A DNA stretch of 64,000 nt, taken from the NCBI RefSeq assembly GCF_030690345.1, contig NZ_JAUYGV010000006.1:930001-994000 (forward strand). The letters are read 5' to 3'. Under the pieces are notes generated by a model. The model had not been told where the DNA came from. It saw only the letters and a program-made list of their open reading frames with translations, and did not search any database. A program made the translations under genes and the position numbers. Source of the stretch: Rheinheimera sp. GTDB lineage: Bacteria > Pseudomonadota > Gammaproteobacteria > Enterobacterales > Alteromonadaceae. Positions within the stretch are counted from its first letter, which is position 1; each line of letters begins with the position of its first letter. Positions 57,598-64,000 of this stretch are shown piece after piece.

Positions 57598-58569
57598 CTA
57601 TCGCTGATGATAGGCAACGCAGCTTTCTACTTCATGTTTCGAGCCGAGTATTACTGCTACACGTTGGTGAATATCAGTGGGCACTATGTCCATAATGCGC
57701 TCATAACCGGTAGAGCTTACACCACCGGCTTGTTCTACCAGAAAACTCATCGGGTTGGCTTCATACATTAGTCGTAGTTTATCCGGCTTGTTGGCATCTT
57801 TGCTATCACGCGGGTACGCAAAAATACCGCCGCGGCATAATACGCGGTGCACATCACCTACCATAGCGGCTATCCAACGCATATTGTAATTTTTGCCGCG
57901 AGGGCCTTCTTTGCCTTTAAGCAGATCAGCAATATAGGTTTGCATGGCCGGCTGCCAGTAGCGTTGGTTCGACATATTAATGGCAAACTCAGCGGTGTAT
58001 TTCGGAATGGCCGCTTGCTCTTCGGTAAGCAGGAAACCGCCGTAGGTTTTATCTAAAGTGTACAGCCTGGTGCCTTTGCCGGTGGTTAATGCCAGCATGG
58101 TAGAAGGGCCATACAACACATAGCCTGCGGCCAGTTGAGCACTGCCGGGTTGTAAAAACTGAGCGGCATCGTCGGCGGCTTTATCGGTTTGCGCCGGTAA
58201 AATGGAAAAAATGGTGCCGATTAAACTGTTGATGTCAGTATTGGATGATCCATCCAGCGGATCGAAGGTAACCAGATACTTACCGTCCGGGTTGCCGGCA
58301 ACGGTGTCGTCTTCTTCTTCTGAGCTTATCGCCTTAACTACGCCGGTTTCCAGAATGACTTCTTTTAGCAACTCATTGGCAATAATATCGAGTTTTTTTT
58401 GTGTTTCCCCTTGAATATTCTCACCCAGGGTAGAACCTAATACCCCGGCCAGTTCGCCCTGACTGACGCGAAAAGATATTTCCCGGCAGGCGGCCAGAAT
58501 AGTTTTAAGCAGTGAAATCAGGTCGCTGTCGACTCCGTCCTGTTGCAATACTGGCGAGATGCGGCGCAT
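57598..58569 (-). CDS. fbp: Fructose-1,6-bisphosphatase class I
   Basis: 323 aa. It removes the C1 phosphate from fructose-1,6-bisphosphate in gluconeogenesis. Motifs: SSEEED, the metal site [34 protein letters not shown] and [20 protein letters not shown]. It is divergent from mpl, as in E. coli. Confidence 0.97.
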   Translation of the reverse strand: MRRISPVLQQDGVDSDLISLLKTILAACREISFRVSQGELAGVLGSTLGENIQGETQKKLDIIANELLKEVILETGVVKAISSEEEDDTVAGNPDGKYLVTFDPLDGSSNTDINSLIGTIFSILPAQTDKAADDAAQFLQPGSAQLAAGYVLYGPSTMLALTTGKGTRLYTLDKTYGGFLLTEEQAAIPKYTAEFAINMSNQRYWQPAMQTYIADLLKGKEGPRGKNYNMRWIAAMVGDVHRVLCRGGIFAYPRDSKDANKPDKLRLMYEANPMSFLVEQAGGVSSTGYERIMDIVPTDIHQRVAVILGSKHEVESCVAYHQR

Positions 58570-58712
58570 GCTGGTGGTTCCTTTTCAGTAATTATTTTTG
58601 CTAATGCGATAGAGGCTGGCGTATTTTAAAGAATTTCTGCGCAAATTGCAGGTGTTACTGCGTTGCTGTTGCTATTTGCTACAATGGCGCAGGCTAATTT
58701 TCAGGACAACTT

Positions 58713-60071
58713 ATGCATATTCATATTCTCGGTATCTGTGGCACCTTTATGGGCGGCATTGCTGCTATTGCTAAAGCGCTGGGCCACAAAGTAACCGGCG
58801 CCGATGCGAATGTCTACCCGCCAATGAGCACGCAACTGGAGCAATTGGGTATCGAATTAACCCAAGGCTGGGACCCGCAGCAGTTAGAGCCGGCGCCGGA
58901 CTTAATCATTATCGGTAACGCCTTATCCCGCGGTAACCCGGCAGTAGAATATGTACTGAACACCAATTTGCGTTATACCTCAGGCCCGCAGTGGCTGGCA
59001 GAGCAGGCGTTGTTTGACCGCTGGGTGCTGGCAGTGTCCGGTACCCATGGTAAAACCACCACCAGCACTATGCTGGCATGGATTTTAGAGTGCGCCGGTT
59101 TAGCACCGGGGTTTTTAATTGGCGGTATTCCACAGAATTTTGATTGCTCGGCCCGGCTTGGCGAGTCGCCGTTTTTTGTGATAGAGGCCGACGAGTACGA
59201 CACCGCCTTTTTTGATAAAAGATCCAAATTTGTACACTACCGGCCGCGCACCCTGGTAATCAATAACCTGGAATATGATCACGCCGATATCTTCCCGGAT
59301 TTAGCCGCTATTCAGCGTCAGTTTCATCATTTGCTGCGCATGGTGCCGGCCAATGGTTTAGTGCTGGCGCCGGAAGATACGCCGGCGGTTAAACAAACGC
59401 TGGATATGGGCTGCTGGAGTGAGCGGCAAAGCTACGGCACCGACTGGCGTGCCGAACTGATCAGCAAAGATGGCAGTCACTTTGCCTTGTACTATCAGGA
59501 TAAGTTGCTTGGTGAGCTGAACTGGCAACTCAGCGGCCAGCATAATGTGGATAACGCTGTGATGGCCATCGCCGCGGCGCGCCATGCCGGGGTGCCTGTT
59601 GACGTAGCGCTGGAGGCATTAACGCGCTTTATCGCACCGAAACGGCGGATGGAGTTAAAAGCCGATGTGGCAGGGGTTAAGGTGTATGACGACTTTGCCC
59701 ACCATCCTACCGCTATCAGCACCACCTTGCAGGGTATCCGCAATAAACCGGGCCAAAGCCGGGTGCTGGCCGTACTGGAGCCACGCTCTAATACCATGCG
59801 CATGGGCGTGCATCAGGCGGCACTGCCGTTGTCGCTGGCACTGGCCGACCTGGTGTTTTTGTACGAGCCTGCCAATGCCAACTGGTCGTTGGATGCCTTA
59901 ACCCGCGCCTTAGCACCTAAAGCGACCTTGTCACATGATATTGCTGCGCTGGTAGAGCTGTTGAGTGACCAGGCAGAACCCGGCGACAGCATTGTGATTA
60001 TGAGTAATGGCGGTTTTGGCGGCATTCACGACAAGCTGATAAGCGCATTAAAACGCAAACGGGAACATTGA
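58713..60071 (+). CDS. mpl: UDP-N-acetylmuramate:L-alanyl-gamma-D-glutamyl-meso-diaminopimelate ligase
   Basis: 452 aa, a Mur-ligase family enzyme for cell-wall recycling: it attaches the recovered tripeptide to UDP-MurNAc with ATP. N-terminal [24 protein letters not shown] (UDP-binding), ATP site [50 protein letters not shown], and [10 protein letters not shown]. It is followed by ubiX with almost no gap. Confidence 0.97.
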   Translation: MHIHILGICGTFMGGIAAIAKALGHKVTGADANVYPPMSTQLEQLGIELTQGWDPQQLEPAPDLIIIGNALSRGNPAVEYVLNTNLRYTSGPQWLAEQALFDRWVLAVSGTHGKTTTSTMLAWILECAGLAPGFLIGGIPQNFDCSARLGESPFFVIEADEYDTAFFDKRSKFVHYRPRTLVINNLEYDHADIFPDLAAIQRQFHHLLRMVPANGLVLAPEDTPAVKQTLDMGCWSERQSYGTDWRAELISKDGSHFALYYQDKLLGELNWQLSGQHNVDNAVMAIAAARHAGVPVDVALEALTRFIAPKRRMELKADVAGVKVYDDFAHHPTAISTTLQGIRNKPGQSRVLAVLEPRSNTMRMGVHQAALPLSLALADLVFLYEPANANWSLDALTRALAPKATLSHDIAALVELLSDQAEPGDSIVIMSNGGFGGIHDKLISALKRKREH

Positions 60072-60078
60072 TGTGGGC

Positions 60079-60726
60079 ATGCAGATGACAACTACAAAAG
60101 AGATCACGTTGGCCTTTAGCGGCGCTTCGGGCGCGCCTTATGGCTGGCGCTTACTTGAGTTATTGCTGGCGCAGGGCATTAAGGTGCATTTGCTGGTATC
60201 AAGTGCAGCGCGGGTAGTATTTGCTACCGAGCACGATATTAAACTGCCGGCGGCACCGGACAAATGCACTGACATGTTGCTGGCGCATTTTGGCTGTAAT
60301 GCCGCGCTGCTTAAAGTGTATGGCAAAGATGACTGGTTCTCACCGGTAGCGTCCGGCTCGGCTGCGCCAAAACAGATGGTAATTTGTCCCTGTTCAACCG
60401 GTACCGTATCGGCCATTGCTACCGGGGCCAGTGACAACTTAATAGAGCGTGCCGCGGATGTGGTGATTAAAGAAGGCGGCCAGTTGATTTTAGTACCGCG
60501 CGAAAGTCCGCTCAGCGCTATTCATTTGGAAAACCTGCTGAAGCTGGCCCGTCTTGGCGTAACGATTATGCCGGCGGCGCCGGGTTTTTATCATCAGCCG
60601 AGACAGATCAGTGATTTAGTCGATTTTATGGTGGCGCGCATTTTAGATCATCTGAAGCTGCCGCATCAGTTGCTCAATCGTTGGGGTTACAGTGGTAACG
60701 CAGTAAAAACAGGAGAACAACCTTGA
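60079..60726 (+). CDS. ubiX: Flavin prenyltransferase UbiX
   Basis: About 215 aa. It makes prenylated FMN for the UbiD decarboxylase of ubiquinone synthesis. [19 protein letters not shown] near the start, [30 protein letters not shown], and [35 protein letters not shown] are typical. The start is uncertain: GTG 60073, ATG 60079 and ATG 60085 are all in frame, none with a strong ribosome site, probably because of coupling to mpl. Confidence 0.92.
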   Translation: MQMTTTKEITLAFSGASGAPYGWRLLELLLAQGIKVHLLVSSAARVVFATEHDIKLPAAPDKCTDMLLAHFGCNAALLKVYGKDDWFSPVASGSAAPKQMVICPCSTGTVSAIATGASDNLIERAADVVIKEGGQLILVPRESPLSAIHLENLLKLARLGVTIMPAAPGFYHQPRQISDLVDFMVARILDHLKLPHQLLNRWGYSGNAVKTGEQP

Positions 60727-61649
60727 GTTTAGCGTTAGATATTAAAGGTCTGCATAAGGTGTATAAAAGCGGTACCGTGGCATTGAGCGGTATCGATTTG
60801 CAGGTAAAGCAGGGTGATTTCTTCGCGCTGTTGGGCCCGAACGGCGCCGGAAAAAGTACCACTATCGGCATTGTCAGCTCGCTGGTAAATAAGTCGCAAG
60901 GCAGCGTTAAGGTATTTGATTACGATATTGATACCCAACTTGAAGCGGCAAAAAGCCAACTTGGTTTAGTGCCGCAGGAGTTTAACTTTAACCAGTTTGA
61001 AACCGTGCTGCAGATAGTGGTAAACCAGGCCGGTTACTATGGTGTGCCGAAAAAAACGGCGCTTGAGCGCGCAGAAAAATACTTAGGTCAGCTAGGGCTG
61101 TGGGATAAACGTACTGCGCGGGCCCGTGAATTATCCGGCGGTATGAAGCGGCGTTTAATGATAGCCCGTGCTTTAATGCATGAGCCCAAACTGCTGATCC
61201 TCGATGAGCCGACAGCTGGGGTCGATATTGAACTGCGCCGCTCGATGTGGGAGTTTTTACGCAAAATTAACCAGCAGGGCGTCACTATTATTCTCACCAC
61301 CCATTACCTGGAAGAAGCCGAAAGCCTGTGTCGCAATATCGCCATTATCGACAAAGGGCTGATTATTGAAAACACCAACATGAAGACGCTGTTAGCCAAG
61401 CTGACCGTAGAAACTTTTGTGCTGGATTTAGCCACAGAGCCGGCGTCGGTTAAGTTAGAAGGGGTTAGCTGGCGCGTGTTGGATGGCCACAGTATTGAAG
61501 TGGATGTGGAAAAGGCGCAGGGCTTAAATGCGATTTTCGCTCAGCTTAGCGCGCAGGATATTAAGGTGTTATCAATGCGTAATAAAGCCAACCGGCTGGA
61601 AGAACTGTTTGTCTCCTTAGTGGAAAATGGCCGTGGAGGTGCAAAATGA
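60723..61649 (+). CDS. yadG: ABC transporter ATP-binding protein (YadG-like)
   Basis: 308 aa. TTG start overlapping the ubiX stop (TTGA), with GGAG eight bases before. Walker [11 protein letters not shown], signature [15 protein letters not shown], Walker [13 protein letters not shown] and the H-loop TTHYLEEAE. It pairs with the permease that follows and overlaps it by 4 bp. The pair matches E. coli YadG-YadH, an ABC-2 exporter of unknown substrate. Confidence 0.93.
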   Translation: MSLALDIKGLHKVYKSGTVALSGIDLQVKQGDFFALLGPNGAGKSTTIGIVSSLVNKSQGSVKVFDYDIDTQLEAAKSQLGLVPQEFNFNQFETVLQIVVNQAGYYGVPKKTALERAEKYLGQLGLWDKRTARARELSGGMKRRLMIARALMHEPKLLILDEPTAGVDIELRRSMWEFLRKINQQGVTIILTTHYLEEAESLCRNIAIIDKGLIIENTNMKTLLAKLTVETFVLDLATEPASVKLEGVSWRVLDGHSIEVDVEKAQGLNAIFAQLSAQDIKVLSMRNKANRLEELFVSLVENGRGGAK

Positions 61650-62419
61650 GCCGGGCCAATTATCTGGTAGCATTAAAAAGCATTTGGGATAAAGAAACCA
61701 ACCGCTTTTTGCGGATTTGGGTGCAAACTCTGGTACCGCCGGCTATTACCATGACACTGTATTTTGTTATTTTCGGCAGCTTAATCGGCTCACGCATCGG
61801 CGATATGGGCGGCTTCAGCTATATGGAGTTTATTGTGCCCGGGCTGATTATGATGTCGGTGATCACCAACTCTTACGCTAACGTGGCCTCGTCATTTTTC
61901 AGTGCTAAGTTTCAGCGCAATGTGGAAGAGCTGTTAGTCGCGCCGGTGCCTAATTACATTATTGTGCTGGGTTTTGTTGGTGGCGGCATGGCGCGCGGCA
62001 TGTTGGTGGGGCTGATTGTGACTATTTTGTCGCTGTTTTTTGTCACTATTCAAATTCATAATCCGCTGGTGATTATTGTTACCGTTACACTAACGTCGAT
62101 GCTGTTCTCCCTTGGCGGTCTGATCAACGCTGTGTATGCAAAAACCTTTGACGATATCAGCATAATTCCAACCTTTGTACTTACGCCACTGACGTATTTG
62201 GGCGGTGTGTTTTATTCGTTAACGCTATTGCCGGGCTTTTGGCAGCATGTGGCTGCGCTAAACCCGGTGGTGTATATGGTTAATGCCTTTCGCTACGGCT
62301 TCCTTGGTATTACCGATGTTAGCCTGTGGTTGGCATTAGCTGTGGTGTTGGGCTTTATTGTCGTGCTGTTTAGCTATGCTATGTATCTGATCAGTCGTGG
62401 TATTGGCTTACGTAGCTAA
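61646..62419 (+). CDS. yadH: ABC-2 type permease (YadH-like)
   Basis: 257 aa, about six membrane segments, with the ABC-2 family layout including the conserved region SSFFSAKFQRNVEELLVAPVPN and YLGGVFYSLTLLPGFWQHVAALNPVVYMVNAFRYGF. It forms an exporter with the ATPase just upstream. Substrate unknown. Confidence 0.92.
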   Translation: MSRANYLVALKSIWDKETNRFLRIWVQTLVPPAITMTLYFVIFGSLIGSRIGDMGGFSYMEFIVPGLIMMSVITNSYANVASSFFSAKFQRNVEELLVAPVPNYIIVLGFVGGGMARGMLVGLIVTILSLFFVTIQIHNPLVIIVTVTLTSMLFSLGGLINAVYAKTFDDISIIPTFVLTPLTYLGGVFYSLTLLPGFWQHVAALNPVVYMVNAFRYGFLGITDVSLWLALAVVLGFIVVLFSYAMYLISRGIGLRS

Positions 62420-62505
62420 GCTCACCACTTTTTTGCAGACATTTTTCGGCGCTTGCAGTAAAGTGAGCGCCATTTTCCGGCCGTTTTAGTAACCGCTGAA
62501 ACCGT

Positions 62506-64000
62506 ATGCAGAGTAGCAAGCGCATGACAGAATCCAGTAAACGCCAGGCAACCGCTTCTGAAGAAGCTTTATGGCGCATTTTCACGGTGCCGGAAGCGCC
62601 AGACTCAACGCTGAGCATTATTGAGCAAAACCTGTCACAGAACCTGGCCGGCTTTTTGCGTGAAAGTATAGTCGCGGTAGAAAAACCGCTGTGGCAAATT
62701 GAGCGCGATTTTCAGGCGCATCATATTCCGCAGATGCCGAATTTTGTCTCAGATTACGCCGAAAGCCTGATGCAAAAACTGGTGGCGCATTCGGTGCATA
62801 CCGCCGCGCCGAGTTTTATCGGCCATATGACGTCTGCTTTGCCGTATTTTGTGTTATCACTGTCAAAAATGATGGTGGGGCTAAACCAAAACCTGGTAAA
62901 AATTGAAACCTCCAAAGCCTTTACGCCGATGGAGCGCCAGGTGCTGGGCATGATGCACCATCTGGTATATGGCGAGGGCGATGGCTTCTATAAAAAATGG
63001 ATGCACAGTGCCAACCATTCGCTGGGCGCTTTTTGCTCCGGCGGTACCATTGCCAATATTACTGCGCTGTGGATAGCACGTAACCGTCTGTTAAAAGCCG
63101 ACGGCGACTTTAAAGGCATCGCCCGTGAAGGCCTGTTTAAAGCGATGAAACACTACGGCTATGAAGGCCTGGCCATACTGGTATCTGAGCGCGGCCATTA
63201 CTCTTTGGGTAAAGCCGCCGATGTATTGGGTATTGGCCGCGAATCGCTGATTTCGATAAAAACTGACGCTGACAATAAAATTGACACCGCTGCGTTGGCA
63301 GAAAAAATGGCGGAGCTTAGCGCTGCCAATATTCGCGTGCTGGCTATCGTGGGCGTGGCCGGTACTACTGAAACCGGTAATGTTGACCCCTTGCATCAGT
63401 TGGCCGATTTAGCTGAGCAGTATCAGTGCCATTTTCATGTTGATGCCGCCTGGGGTGGGGCGACGTTGTTATCCAACAAGTACCGCCATCTGCTGGCCGG
63501 CATAGAGCGCGCCGATTCGGTTACCATAGATGCGCACAAACAAATGTATGTGCCGATGGGCGCGGGCATGGTGGTGTTTAAGCACCCATCTGCCGCCCAC
63601 GCGATTGAGCACCACGCCGAGTATATCCTGCGTAAAGGCTCGAAAGACTTAGGCAGCCAGACACTGGAAGGCTCGCGCCCGGGTATGGCGATGCTGGTGC
63701 ATGCTTGTTTACAGGTCATTGGCCGTGACGGCTATGAGATTTTAATTAACCGCAGCCTGGAAAAAGCGCGTTATTTTGCTACCTTAATTGCGCACAATAT
63801 TGATTTTGAACTGATCACCGAGCCGGAGTTGTGTCTGCTAACCTACCGCTACGTACCGGCACAGGTGCAAAAAGCCATGGCTGGCGCCAATCCGGAGCAA
63901 CTGCAGCGCTTTAACGAGTTGCTAAACGGTCTGACCAAGTTTATTCAGAAACGTCAGCGTGAAGAGGGGAAATCCTTCGTCTCGCGTACGCGGTTAACCC
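62506..64000 (+). CDS. panP: PLP-dependent decarboxylase, PanP-like (aspartate 1-decarboxylase), 3' end outside window
   Basis: The frame is open from ATG 62506 to the right edge (498 codons visible). A second in-frame ATG at 62524 is possible; neither has a strong ribosome site. It is a group II PLP decarboxylase: HVDAAWGGATLL supplies the ring-stacking and aspartate residues and TIDAHKQMYVPMGAGMV carries the PLP lysine (residue 345, AAA at 63538). The N-terminal part (FTVPEAPDSTLSIIEQNL, FIGHMTSALPYF) and the overall length agree with PanP of Vibrio and relatives, which makes beta-alanine for pantothenate. Glutamate or tyrosine decarboxylase cannot be fully excluded. Confidence 0.85.
   Translation, partial: MQSSKRMTESSKRQATASEEALWRIFTVPEAPDSTLSIIEQNLSQNLAGFLRESIVAVEKPLWQIERDFQAHHIPQMPNFVSDYAESLMQKLVAHSVHTAAPSFIGHMTSALPYFVLSLSKMMVGLNQNLVKIETSKAFTPMERQVLGMMHHLVYGEGDGFYKKWMHSANHSLGAFCSGGTIANITALWIARNRLLKADGDFKGIAREGLFKAMKHYGYEGLAILVSERGHYSLGKAADVLGIGRESLISIKTDADNKIDTAALAEKMAELSAANIRVLAIVGVAGTTETGNVDPLHQLADLAEQYQCHFHVDAAWGGATLLSNKYRHLLAGIERADSVTIDAHKQMYVPMGAGMVVFKHPSAAHAIEHHAEYILRKGSKDLGSQTLEGSRPGMAMLVHACLQVIGRDGYEILINRSLEKARYFATLIAHNIDFELITEPELCLLTYRYVPAQVQKAMAGANPEQLQRFNELLNGLTKFIQKRQREEGKSFVSRTRLT

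Overview
The window looks like chromosome of a free-living, motile gammaproteobacterium of the Alteromonadales type (Rheinheimera/Arsukibacterium-like). That placement is an inference from protein resemblance and gene order: yibQ-envC-gpmI beside yibN-grxC-secB-gpsA, glnA-DUF4124-glnL-glnG, hslVU-ftsN-priA-rpmE, and a split hut locus next to rraA. Outside one island G+C is close to 50%. No rRNA, tRNA, CRISPR array or intact insertion sequence was found.

Layout. 1-8.7 kb: an EAL protein cut by the left edge, envelope genes yibQ-envC-gpmI (-), then yibN-grxC-secB-gpsA (+), which meets a degenerate EAL protein at a perfect 30-bp palindrome. 8.7-13 kb: trmL, pldB and a Cpx-type envelope stress set (cpxA-cpxR divergent from a cpxP-like gene) with a CpxR-type box. 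13-17.7 kb: the nitrogen block glnG, glnL, a DUF4124 gene and glnA, with NtrC boxes and a sigma54-type promoter. 18-25 kb: typA, an unrecognised secreted protein, yihY-dtd-fabY-yeeZ, and a membrane protein with a degenerate Mrr-like domain. 25-35.8 kb: a chemoreceptor and histidine degradation genes (hutC-hutU-hutH divergent from hutI; hutG and rraA further on) with a GGDEF/EAL gene between hutI and hutG. 35.9-40.4 kb: another GGDEF/EAL protein, a PAP2 phosphatase and an HBM-type chemoreceptor. 40.4-47.9 kb: DUF971, hslU-hslV, ftsN, priA, rpmE and a short malic enzyme. 48-54.9 kb: an A+T-richer accessory island. 55-64 kb: a chemoreceptor, ppa, fbp, mpl-ubiX-ABC exporter, and panP cut by the right edge.

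The accessory island is the most unusual part. A secreted fibronectin type III protein with nearly identical 252-bp repeats ends in a short RHS-like segment. It overlaps by 4 bp a secreted 1459-aa RHS protein whose own core seems to lack exactly that segment. The RHS protein ends in a DUF4329-like tip with a JAMM-type H-x-H...S-x-x-D pattern, followed at once by a small membrane-anchored or exported protein that is a candidate immunity or partner protein. A putative promoter with a 15-bp inverted repeat and a G10 run lie upstream. This resembles a polymorphic toxin locus, but its function is not shown by sequence.

Signalling is heavy: four EAL proteins (one clearly degenerate, two with altered EAL and GGDEF signatures) and three chemoreceptors in 64 kb. 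Regulation can be read directly at several loci: NtrC/sigma54 at glnA, NtrC boxes at glnL, a HutC-type operator at hutI/hutC, a CpxR-type box at cpxR/cpxP and a sigma32-like promoter at hslV.
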